From: Pelagibius litoralis
GTDB lineage: Bacteria > Pseudomonadota > Alphaproteobacteria > Kiloniellales > Kiloniellaceae
Length of the DNA: 64,000 nt
Assembly: GCF_011683915.1 (NCBI RefSeq)
Contig: NZ_JAAQPH010000007.1
Location: 1-64,000, forward strand
Reading direction: 5' to 3'
Shown: one piece after another, positions 16,481 through 24,093 of the stretch
How positions within the stretch are numbered: position 1 is the stretch's first letter
Layout of the letters: every line of letters starts with the position of its first letter
Made by a program: the position numbers and the translations under genes
The notes under the pieces: model-generated
Seen by the model: only the letters and a program-made list of their open reading frames with translations
Told to the model about the DNA's origin: nothing
Database searches by the model: none

Positions 16481-17968
16481 TCAGGGGTAGTTATACAACA
16501 GTCCCCCGGCGCCGGGTCCGTATTGGGCACGTTGGAACAAGGCGACAGAGGCTTCGTTTTCCGGCAGGACCTCGGCGACGATCACTGCCTTCTGCTGCCA
16601 GCGGCGGGCAAACCGCAACGCCTCCTCGGCGACACGCTGACCGCGATGCTCCGGCGAAATCAGGATCGAGACCTCAAACGCCGGCGTTTGCGGTGCTGCT
16701 GCTGGTGCCGCGACCGGGTCGAGGCGTAGAACGCCTGCTGGTTTCCTGTTCAGAGTGATCATTGTCAGCAGGCATTCAGGGTCGGCAAGGCGCGCGGTGA
16801 ACCATTGGTGGTGCTCTTTAGCGCTGGGGACCTGTGGGTTACGGGCGAAGCGGCGGCTTGTCGGGTGCCTCTGCCACTCCAGGATCAGGCCTTCGTCATT
16901 GGCCGTGGCCAGGCGCAAGGCCACAGGCCTGCCGTTTTTGGCCTGTCCTGGGGGCACAAGCTCAAGGCCCAGGCGGTCACAGCCGCGTCCGTCGCAGATC
17001 CTGGCCGCTTTGGCAGCCATATCCGACAGCGCATCACCGTCGTCAGCGAGGTCGCGCAGTGCGCCCGCGATCCGATCGGCCAGCGCATCGCGTGGTCCGG
17101 AGATCACGCGGGCGGCGCCTGTCGTGGCAATCCTTTCGGCGATCAGGCGCTGATTCTCCGCGACCACCAACATCAGGCTCGGCAGGCCGAGACAGCAACG
17201 TTCCCAGGTCGAGGTGCCGGCGGCTCCAATGGCCAAATCAGCCCGGGCCATCAGCTCCGGCATGTTGGCCACATCGACATGCAGCCGCACTTCCTTACCC
17301 ATGGTCTCGATCTGCGCGCTTACAGCCGACCGATGCGGCGCAGCCGCCCCGAGCACCACATCGACGGCCAGGGGAAGGCCGCTTTCGGCGATGGCCTGGA
17401 GCGCGACGAGGCTATGGTTGTCGGGATCGGTGGCGCCGATGCTGACGAGAATGCGATTCAGTCTGCCGGCGCCGGTTCTGCGCGCGAGGCTGGTTTGACG
17501 ATTGCCGGCGAAAGCCGGTCGCAAAAGCGCGTAGTCACAGCCGGTGAGCAACCGGGTTCCCGGCGGCACGAGCCCGGCGTAATCATCTGATGCGCGGCCC
17601 GGTGTTTGGTCGAGAAGAACATCGCAATCGTGCGGGCGGTCGGCCAGGTCGTCGATCACCAGGATATTCTTTGCCCAGCCCCGGCATCCTGCTTCCCAAC
17701 CCGCATCGCGTTCGTAGTGGTCGACGATGAGCCAGTCGGCGCCGTCAGGCCAGTTTTTCCGGATGTTCTCTGCCTCGGCAGCCATAATGCTGTCCAACAC
17801 CAGGATGTCTTCGCCGGCGAGAGCCGGGATAATCTCCAATGCTGTTGCATTGACGGCGAAACCGCACTGCCAGCCTAGTTTTTCAAGGGATTTCGCGAGA
17901 GTCAGACATCGCATGACATGACCACCGCCCAGGGCGGCAGAGGCGTCGGCGCGAAAGACGGTTCGCAT
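16481..17968 (-). CDS. pseG: PseG hydrolase fused to a GNAT (PseH-like) acetyltransferase
   Basis: A 495-aa fusion. Residues about 1-340 are PseG, which removes UDP from UDP-2,4-diacetamido-2,4,6-trideoxy-altrose: FRADASAALGGGHVMRCLTLA, WLIVDHYERD, DQTPGR, ILVSIGATDPDN, IGAAGTSTWERCCLGLP. From about residue 350 a GNAT domain follows (RLATANDEGLILEWQRHPTSR, HHQWFTARL, ISPEHRGQRVAEEAL). No separate pseH is seen, so this domain probably performs the N4-acetylation. ATG 17968 is one base after the pseF stop; ATG 17983 would overlap it. Confidence 0.9.
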   Translation of the reverse strand: MRTVFRADASAALGGGHVMRCLTLAKSLEKLGWQCGFAVNATALEIIPALAGEDILVLDSIMAAEAENIRKNWPDGADWLIVDHYERDAGWEAGCRGWAKNILVIDDLADRPHDCDVLLDQTPGRASDDYAGLVPPGTRLLTGCDYALLRPAFAGNRQTSLARRTGAGRLNRILVSIGATDPDNHSLVALQAIAESGLPLAVDVVLGAAAPHRSAVSAQIETMGKEVRLHVDVANMPELMARADLAIGAAGTSTWERCCLGLPSLMLVVAENQRLIAERIATTGAARVISGPRDALADRIAGALRDLADDGDALSDMAAKAARICDGRGCDRLGLELVPPGQAKNGRPVALRLATANDEGLILEWQRHPTSRRFARNPQVPSAKEHHQWFTARLADPECLLTMITLNRKPAGVLRLDPVAAPAAAPQTPAFEVSILISPEHRGQRVAEEALRFARRWQQKAVIVAEVLPENEASVALFQRAQYGPGAGGLLYNYP

Positions 17969-17969
17969 C

Positions 17970-18698
17970 CTAGGGACTCTCATTTCCGGCCGCTGCGGCC
18001 CGCTCGGCGGCCATGGCGAGATGGATCTCGGCCTCGCGGAAGTCTTCCTCATTGTCGATGTCGAATGACCGCTCCCGCGGCATTACATAGCCGACCAACG
18101 GTTGAGCTAGGTAACTTCCGGCCGTGCGAAACGCCTTCACGTCCAGAACGTGAACGGCTCCGTTGGGGCGAAAAACCTTCGGTAGGGTCTTGGTCGGCTG
18201 TTCGAGATATTGTTGAAACATCGGCGTCAGGCCGGCCCCGGCATCCATCTGAAAAGCTGCAAAGGGCGTATGGGAAAATTCGGCAACGCTCATTACAAAA
18301 GGTCGGTCTCGCTCAGTGAAAAGCTCATAGGCTCCGCGAACATCTTCAGCGGACCTAAAGGGGCAGGTGGGCAGTAGAATGACGATCGTTTCATAGGTGT
18401 CGCCGGCGTCCTCCAACGCTTCCAAAGCGTGCAGAGCGACATCGTCGGCCTCGGCGGGGTCGCGGGCCAATTCCGGCGGTCGCATAAAGGGAACGTCGAT
18501 ACCAAGGGCCCGCGCCTGGTCGGCGATGGCCTCGTCCTCGGTGGAGAGCACCAGGCGATCGATGACGCCACTGTCCCAAGCCGCTTCGGCGGCCCAGGCG
18601 ATCAGGGATTTGCCGCCCAGGTTACGGACGTTTTTCCTGGCCAGCCGCGTGGAGCCGCCTTTGGCGGGAATGAAGCCGAGTGTTGAGTTCTTTGCCAA
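17970..18698 (-). CDS. pseF: Pseudaminic acid cytidylyltransferase
   Basis: Activates pseudaminic acid as CMP-Pse. The 242-aa protein has the CMP-sugar synthetase start FIPAKGGSTRLARKNVRNLGGKSLIAW, then LVLSTEDEAIADQA, ILLPTCPFRSAEDV and SFDIDNEEDFREAEI, which fit PseF/NeuA-type enzymes. The start is probably TTG at 18698, with AGGAG about 8 nt upstream. It sits between the methylase and pseG in one minus-strand operon. Confidence 0.9.
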   Translation of the reverse strand: MAKNSTLGFIPAKGGSTRLARKNVRNLGGKSLIAWAAEAAWDSGVIDRLVLSTEDEAIADQARALGIDVPFMRPPELARDPAEADDVALHALEALEDAGDTYETIVILLPTCPFRSAEDVRGAYELFTERDRPFVMSVAEFSHTPFAAFQMDAGAGLTPMFQQYLEQPTKTLPKVFRPNGAVHVLDVKAFRTAGSYLAQPLVGYVMPRERSFDIDNEEDFREAEIHLAMAAERAAAAGNESP

Positions 18699-18731
18699 AA
18701 TGAGCTCCTGGTGCCGTAACGGACTCGGTCG

Positions 18732-19358
18732 TTATGGCTTCTCGAAAAGCCACCAGATTGTGTTGTCGCTGTTGTCCATTGGCTTCCATAGAAAGCCGTA
18801 GTCGCGAACCCGCAGATCGGGATGGCGTTCCAGGTAGTAGCTGCCGAAGTCGCGCTTGAAGAGGTGCCCTTCCATGCCGCGGTACTCGATCTCTACCGGG
18901 TTCGGCGAGAAGTACTCGATACAGGCGATGTAGCGACTGGAAACCCGCACGATCTCGTCGACCACGGAGGCGAGGTTGGGCGGTGCGACATGGATTAGTA
19001 CACCGCAGGTAAAGACAAGGTCGATGCTGTTGTCTTCGAAGGGCAATTCTCCGCCATGTCCGTTGCGGATGTCGGCTGCGCTGAGTGCCGGATTGCTGCG
19101 TGCTATTTCGCAAACCTGCGCATTGGGCTCGACGCCATGCAACTCCGGCAGATAGCCGCTGAGGGCGATCAGGTTCCGGCCGGTGTTGCAACCGACCTCC
19201 AGTGCGCTCTGCGGCGCCGGGGAGATCGCCGTTTTCAGGATGCGGCCCCAATAACGCCGCGTCGCCCGAAGGTTCTCCTCGGAGATCCGGTTGCCGCTGC
19301 GCTCGGCATATTCATAGCCGAAGTCCGAAGACCAGAGTTCAACCTGTCTGTTCGTCAT
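18732..19358 (-). CDS. Pseudaminic acid biosynthesis-associated methylase
   Basis: A 208-aa class I SAM-dependent methyltransferase: EVGCNTGRNLIALSGYLPELHGVEPN at about residues 53-78 and LPFEDNSIDLVFTCGVLIHV near 110. A family of this kind is known only as a companion of Pse genes and is thought to methylate pseudaminic acid or a precursor. Its position between pseC and pseF supports this. The ending GSYYLERHPDLRVRDYGFLW is also family-like. The exact substrate and timing are unproven. Confidence 0.82.
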   Translation of the reverse strand: MTNRQVELWSSDFGYEYAERSGNRISEENLRATRRYWGRILKTAISPAPQSALEVGCNTGRNLIALSGYLPELHGVEPNAQVCEIARSNPALSAADIRNGHGGELPFEDNSIDLVFTCGVLIHVAPPNLASVVDEIVRVSSRYIACIEYFSPNPVEIEYRGMEGHLFKRDFGSYYLERHPDLRVRDYGFLWKPMDNSDNTIWWLFEKP

Positions 19359-19492
19359 GGCCTCTATCCTTCAAACACTCTCAACACACTATGCTGTATC
19401 AACAATGAAGCCCTATGTACGCAGCGCCGCTTGTCGTGGTGCCCGCGGCGGGCGGGTATGATAGCGAGCTACGTGGAAAGCCCTCGTTTCCG

Positions 19493-20716
19493 TCAAACGT
19501 TCAGGCAGTCGTGCAGCGCGTCAACGACCCGTTCCACATCATCCGTCTCCATTCCGGGGAAAAGCGGAAGGGAGAGCGTGCGCGCGTAATAGCTTTCGGC
19601 GCCCGGCAGGCTGATCGTACCGTACCGTTCTTGATAGTAAGGCTGCAGGTGAACGGGAATGTAGTGTACCTGTGTCCCGATACCTTGTGCCGTCAGTTGT
19701 TGCATGAGGGCAGCGCGGCTGATGCCCGCGGCTTCAAAGTCGATCAGGACGGCGTAGAGATGCCAGGCAGGCTCGCAGTTCTGCGACCGGGTGATCGGGC
19801 GTACCAGGGGCGCGAAGTCTGAGAGCAGGCGGTCATAGTGTTCGGCCAATGCCCGGCGCTTGGTGACGAAGCGCGTCAGTTTTTTGATCTGACTGAGGCC
19901 GAGCGCACATTGGATGTCGGTCACCCGGTAATTCAGTCCCATCTCCGGCATCTCATAATACCAGGGATTGATCTTGCCTTGCTCATCGTAGGCAAGCGCC
20001 GTATTGCGTAATTGCTCCGGGTCGCGAGTCATGCCGTGCGAGCGAAATCGGGCCAGGCGCTCAGCCAGCTCTCTGCTGTTCGTCGTGACCGCGCCGCCTT
20101 CACCCATGACGATGGTTTTCACGGGGTGAAACGAGAAGGTGGTCATCTCCGTCAGCCGTCCGTCGCCGATCGGTTTTGCGGCGTCGTTACCCTTAAGATA
20201 GCGGCTGCCAATGGCATGAGCGGCGTCATCGATTATGGCGAGATCCTGCGCCTTGGCGAGGGCGCTTATCTTGGCAAGATCGGTGCACTGTCCGGCCAGG
20301 TGTACCGGCATGACCGCTTTCACCGGCCCGTCGGCGCGGGCCAGTGCATCAGTCAGGTGTTCGTTGTCCATCAAGCCGCTGTGCGGACAGCAGTCGGCGA
20401 AAACGACCTCGGCGCCGGTCAGGCGCACGGCGTTGGCGGTCGCCAGAAAGGTTACGCTGGGCACGATGGCACGGTCGCCGGGTCCAAGGTCCAGAGCAAG
20501 GGCCGCAAGGTGAAGCGCCGCCGTTCCGTTCGCGCAGGCAATGGCGTAGCGGGCCTCTGTAACTTCGCAGATCGCGGCCTCGAATGCCGCTACGGCGGGG
20601 CCGGTGGTCAGCCAGTCGCCACGCAGAACGGCTGTGACGGCCGCGATATCGTCTTCTTCGATAAGCTGCCGGCCGTAGGGAAGGAAGGACATCGCTGGGT
20701 GGGTTACTTCTCGCAT
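19493..20716 (-). CDS. pseC: UDP-4-keto-sugar aminotransferase PseC
   Basis: PLP enzyme of the DegT/DnrJ/EryC1 family that aminates the 4-keto product of PseB. The 407-aa protein has CANGTAALHLAALALDLGPGD, PVHLAGQCTDL, IIDDAAHAIG and the PLP lysine in TFSFHPVKTIVMGEGG (K200). HYIPVHLQPYYQERYG near the end is also typical. ATG 20716 overlaps pseB by 13 nt; ATG 20692 is an alternative that keeps all motifs. Confidence 0.9.
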   Translation of the reverse strand: MREVTHPAMSFLPYGRQLIEEDDIAAVTAVLRGDWLTTGPAVAAFEAAICEVTEARYAIACANGTAALHLAALALDLGPGDRAIVPSVTFLATANAVRLTGAEVVFADCCPHSGLMDNEHLTDALARADGPVKAVMPVHLAGQCTDLAKISALAKAQDLAIIDDAAHAIGSRYLKGNDAAKPIGDGRLTEMTTFSFHPVKTIVMGEGGAVTTNSRELAERLARFRSHGMTRDPEQLRNTALAYDEQGKINPWYYEMPEMGLNYRVTDIQCALGLSQIKKLTRFVTKRRALAEHYDRLLSDFAPLVRPITRSQNCEPAWHLYAVLIDFEAAGISRAALMQQLTAQGIGTQVHYIPVHLQPYYQERYGTISLPGAESYYARTLSLPLFPGMETDDVERVVDALHDCLNV

Positions 20717-21741
20717 TCCGCGATCATTTTAGTCAGCCGCTCGGCGCAGAGCCAGTCGCCGTTGATGTTGCTGGCAAAGCGAAAACCGGCCTCAACGGGT
20801 TTGGCGCCCGAGTTCGGGAATTGTTGATGCAACTGCTCCCAGAACTCCGGAAGGATCATATAGCGGTCCGGCAACTCATAAGTGCTGCGGGCATCGTCTT
20901 CGGTGATCAGGACCTCGTGGATCTTCTCGCCCGGTCGGATCCCGACGACTCGGTGTGGCAGGTCGGGCGCCATGAAACGAGCGAGTTCGGTAACCTTCAT
21001 GCTGGGAATCTTGGGCACGAAAATCTCGCCGCCTTTCATCAAGGCGAGGCAGGAAAGAACGAAGTCCACGCCTTGCTGCAGGGTAATCCAGAAACGGGTC
21101 ATTTCCGCGTCAGTAATAGGCAGGCTGTCACAGTCCTCTTTGATCAGCTTGCGAAAGAAGGGAACGACACTGCCCCGCGATCCAAGGACGTTGCCATAAC
21201 GCACCACCGAAAACCGGGTGCCGATGGAGCCGCTCAGATTGTTGGCCGCAACAAAGATCTTGTCTGAAGCCAGCTTGCTGGCGCCGTAGAGATTGACCGG
21301 ACTGGCGGCCTTGTCGGTGGAGAGGGCGATGACCTGTTGGACGCCGCAGCTCAGTGACGCCCGCACCACGTTCTCAGCGCCGATAACATTCGTTTGTATG
21401 CATTCGAAGGGATTGTACTCGGCCGCCGTAACATGTTTCAGGGCCGCGGCATGGACGACCACATCAACCTCGCGCAGTGCCAACTCAAGGCGGCTGGCAT
21501 CGCGGACATCGCCAATGAAATAGCGAATTGCGGGGTACTGTTCCTTTGGGAACGCCTGACCCATTTCGTACTGTTTCAGTTCGTCGCGCGAGAAGACGAT
21601 CACCCGGCGCGGCTTATAGCGCTCCAGGGCCGTGCGGACGAACCTTTGTCCGAATGAGCCCGTGCCGCCTGTTATCAGGACCGATTTTCCGTCCAGGTTC
21701 AGGCACTCGGCCTCTGAGAATCTGTCTTCTTCCGACTTCAT
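20704..21741 (-). CDS. pseB: UDP-N-acetylglucosamine 4,6-dehydratase (inverting)
   Basis: First step of the Pse pathway: removes water from UDP-GlcNAc and inverts C5. The 345-aa protein has SVLITGGTGSFGQRFVRTAL, VIVFSRDELKQYEM, HAAALKHVTAAEYNPFE, ALSTDKAASPVNLYGASKL (Tyr-x3-Lys) and a conserved RPGEKIHEVLI. The ATG at 21741 gives the usual family N-terminus; an upstream TTG at 21810 only adds a non-conserved tail. It lies 234 nt after the RfaH-like gene in the same direction. Confidence 0.93.
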   Translation of the reverse strand: MKSEEDRFSEAECLNLDGKSVLITGGTGSFGQRFVRTALERYKPRRVIVFSRDELKQYEMGQAFPKEQYPAIRYFIGDVRDASRLELALREVDVVVHAAALKHVTAAEYNPFECIQTNVIGAENVVRASLSCGVQQVIALSTDKAASPVNLYGASKLASDKIFVAANNLSGSIGTRFSVVRYGNVLGSRGSVVPFFRKLIKEDCDSLPITDAEMTRFWITLQQGVDFVLSCLALMKGGEIFVPKIPSMKVTELARFMAPDLPHRVVGIRPGEKIHEVLITEDDARSTYELPDRYMILPEFWEQLHQQFPNSGAKPVEAGFRFASNINGDWLCAERLTKMIAECEK

Positions 21742-21975
21742 AGTCTGTCGGTTATGCGCCGAATTCCTTAACAAATAGTATGAATCATGAATTAACCGGT
21801 AAGGAGACAAGCTTATGCGGCTGATTTTCCGCTGGTTGACAGGGCGATCAAGGTCGACAGCGTTGGTTAACGGCGGAATCGCTGATCAATTCCCGTCGTG
21901 CCGCCTGACTGCCTATCTGGATGACTGGCCTGCTCAAACAAGTATTGGACACCAGACCTTCCGGCACGACGGAAC

Positions 21976-22476
21976 TCAGGGCCCTGGTACCACAGCACCC
22001 AGCGGTGCCTGGACCTGAACCTTGCGGCCGAGCAGGTCGAGCAACAGGATGACCCTCTCCTGATCCGCCATCTTCTCGAAAAAACCAAAACAGTCGGCCA
22101 GAGCGCCCGAAACAATTCGTAAGGCTTCGCCTTTCTGAAAGGTGGGCGCCTGCAGTTGGATAAGCCCGTCATCGCCCTCTCGCGCCCGGATTGCCTCGAC
22201 GACGCCTTCAGCAACGGCCGAGGGGCGCTCACCATTGCAGATCAATTGACTCACGCCCAGGGTCCCATTGATCGAGCGCCAGGGCGCTTTCTCAAGGTCC
22301 AACTGGACGAAGATATAGCCGGGAAAAAGGGGGGCCTTGACCAGATCACGGCGACGCGCGTGGCGCCTTTCGCGCCAGTAGCGGGGCAGATAGGGCTCGA
22401 AACCTTGGCGCGCCAGATTCAGGCGCGCCGTTTCCTCGGCGCGAACCAAGGTTTGTGCGACATACCAGTGTTTCAT
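21976..22476 (-). CDS. RfaH/NusG-like transcription antiterminator
   Basis: A 166-aa NusG paralogue. The NGN domain (HWYVAQTLVRAEETARLNLARQG, APLFPGYIFVQLD, INGTLGVSQLI) matches RfaH-type spacing, and the C-terminal KOW-type part has GEALRIVSGALADCFGFFEK and RVILLLDLLGRKV. Such specialised factors travel with RNA polymerase to allow long polysaccharide operons to be transcribed. Its ATG overlaps the stop of the winged-helix gene by 4 nt, so the two are co-translated. It precedes the pse genes, and an ops-like target lies at 2489-2500. Confidence 0.87.
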   Translation of the reverse strand: MKHWYVAQTLVRAEETARLNLARQGFEPYLPRYWRERRHARRRDLVKAPLFPGYIFVQLDLEKAPWRSINGTLGVSQLICNGERPSAVAEGVVEAIRAREGDDGLIQLQAPTFQKGEALRIVSGALADCFGFFEKMADQERVILLLDLLGRKVQVQAPLGAVVPGP

Positions 22477-23168
22477 GGCAGCTTATCTGCGTTGACTGGC
22501 TGCTTGCGCCTGGAAAGACGCAGAAGGCTTGGGAAGAAGACTTTCTCCACGCCAAATTGGCCGATCATACGCTCGTAAGCGCCCTGTGGATCCTTCATGT
22601 CGGTGATCACCAGGATCTCGCCGGGGGAGAGTTTCGTCAGGCTGCGCACCACCGGCGTGCCGGCCAGTCGCTGGCGATTCGTGCTCTCGTCCAGGACTGC
22701 AGAGACTTCCAATCCACAATCCAGTGCCGCCAGTATGGCAATCTCGCAGAGGTCCCCGGCGCCGACGAAGGTAATACACTGGCAGCCCTGGGATTTGCTG
22801 TGTTGAAACAGATCGGAGCAGTCTTCGCGTGCAAGGCGGAAGAAACCGAGCGAGCGAGTCAGGAATTTCGCCGTGAGACGGGCCTTTTCGCTGAAACCCT
22901 TAGCGGTAAGATAATAGGCATAGCGGCGGGCCGGCGCTTTTCGGGTCTTGACCAAACCCTTGCTGATGCAGCGCTTCAGATAGATGTTCGTCAGGCCCAA
23001 TGCGATGCCCAATTCCGCCGACAAGCCGCGTTGGGTTACACGCGCTTCGGATTCGATAGCGTCGAGCATCATGCGGGTCGAATCGGCTTCATGGTCAGAT
23101 TTTATCGGCATTTGCGCTTGCGCAGGCAAGATGTCCTCCGAGTCGCGAGGATGAAGCTGACGCCCCAT
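22473..23168 (-). CDS. Winged-helix / Rossmann-domain regulator, EPS-associated MarR-like
   Basis: A 231-aa paralogue of the protein at 1557-2204: shared KSD..., LGIALGLTNIYLKRCISKG in the winged helix, ARRYAYYLTAKGFSEKARL, then a Rossmann-like half starting GAGDLCEIAILAALDCGLE and ending VFFPSLLRL. The start at 23168 is preceded by GAAGG four bases away; a second in-frame ATG at 23111 has no such site. It is the first gene of the RfaH-pse run, with a dyad 47 nt upstream. It probably regulates this operon, perhaps in response to a metabolite bound by the C-terminal domain. Confidence 0.78.
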   Translation of the reverse strand: MGRQLHPRDSEDILPAQAQMPIKSDHEADSTRMMLDAIESEARVTQRGLSAELGIALGLTNIYLKRCISKGLVKTRKAPARRYAYYLTAKGFSEKARLTAKFLTRSLGFFRLAREDCSDLFQHSKSQGCQCITFVGAGDLCEIAILAALDCGLEVSAVLDESTNRQRLAGTPVVRSLTKLSPGEILVITDMKDPQGAYERMIGQFGVEKVFFPSLLRLSRRKQPVNADKLP

Positions 23169-23214
23169 TACCTTCGGAGCCTCTGTCTAGGCCTCTCCCC
23201 TGTGTTCTGTCAAG

Positions 23215-23231
23215 TGTTCACGATATGAACA
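23215..23231 (-). promoter_or_regulatory. Putative operator upstream of second winged-helix gene
   Basis: TGTTCACGATATGAACA is a perfect 6-bp dyad (TGTTCA/TGAACA) with a 5-nt spacer. Read on the minus strand it gives GTTCAT-ATC-GTGAA, matching the motif at 1475-1488 in eleven positions with identical spacing. It lies in the 120-nt divergent region before the exonuclease gene. Confidence 0.55.
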
Positions 23232-23309
23232 AAATCAAGAATGGATAAGTAATTTCATTGATTTGCGGGTTTCTTAAGGCTATGTCCAGTGCAGGCGAGG
23301 AAAACTCCA

Positions 23310-23897
23310 ATGGGCAATACAAGAATCGCCGGAAAGGCGCCGGAAGCAAAACGCTATGTGGTCTTTGACCTTGAGGCGACCTGCTGGCCGCGTGGGCGTG
23401 AGGAGGCGCCGTCGGAAATCATCGAAATCGGGGCGGTGTGCTTTGGAATGCCTGGCTCTCAGCCGGTTGGCGGGGATGAATTCCAGACCTTTGTGCGGCC
23501 CTTCATGGCGCCCCGGCTGTCCGAGTTCTGTACCGAGCTGACCACAATCCGGCAGGCCGATGTCGATGGTGCCCCGGCTTTTCCCAAGGCGATAGCGGAT
23601 TTCCATCGCTGGGCTGCCGGCGGCGGCGGTTACATCCTTGCCGCCTGGGGGAACTACGACGGCGCCCAGATCGCCCGGGATTGCGGTAAACACGGGATCG
23701 ACAACCCCTTTGAGCTTGTGCCTTATGTGAATGTGAAGGTTGCCTTTGCAAAGCACCTGAAACTGCGTCGTTCCATGGGTTTGGACAACGCTCTTAAAAA
23801 GGTCGGTCTGCGGCAGGAAGGCACGGCCCATCGGGCTATCGATGATGCGCGCTCCGTGGTTCGCATTCTGCAGACGGGCGTGGCGCAGGCGCTGTGA
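23310..23897 (+). CDS. 3'-5' exonuclease, DEDD family (ERI-1/KapD-like)
   Basis: A 195-aa single-domain exonuclease. All four acidic motif regions are visible: VVFDLEATCW (D, E), the ELTTIRQADVD segment, WGNYD, and HRAIDDA with the DEDDh histidine. The TCW after DLEA is typical of the ERI-1/KapD-like subgroup that trims RNA ends. ATG 23310 has GAGG about 10 nt upstream; a GTG at 23289 is an alternative. It is divergent from the regulator and not obviously linked to polysaccharide synthesis. Confidence 0.82.
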   Translation: MGNTRIAGKAPEAKRYVVFDLEATCWPRGREEAPSEIIEIGAVCFGMPGSQPVGGDEFQTFVRPFMAPRLSEFCTELTTIRQADVDGAPAFPKAIADFHRWAAGGGGYILAAWGNYDGAQIARDCGKHGIDNPFELVPYVNVKVAFAKHLKLRRSMGLDNALKKVGLRQEGTAHRAIDDARSVVRILQTGVAQAL

Positions 23898-24093
23898 AGT
23901 GAGGTATCCAGGTTTGCCGGGCGACAGTGCTGCCCGGCGTGTTTTGTGCCGGACAGAGGTTCTTGCCGGGTCGATCGGCAAAGAATGCCTCGGCGGTTGT
24001 AGAACCAAGGCTTTTTCCTGTTTTCCGCAGGTCATGAGAGTTGCTGGGCAGATGCTGGGCAGATCACTGCATGATTATATTTGAGAGGAAATC

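Noticed and set aside
21815-22018. Plus-strand 67-aa frame with AAGGAG 8 nt before its ATG
   Set aside because: The ribosome site is good, but the frame runs antisense into the RfaH-like gene, has no recognisable motif and no co-directional partner.
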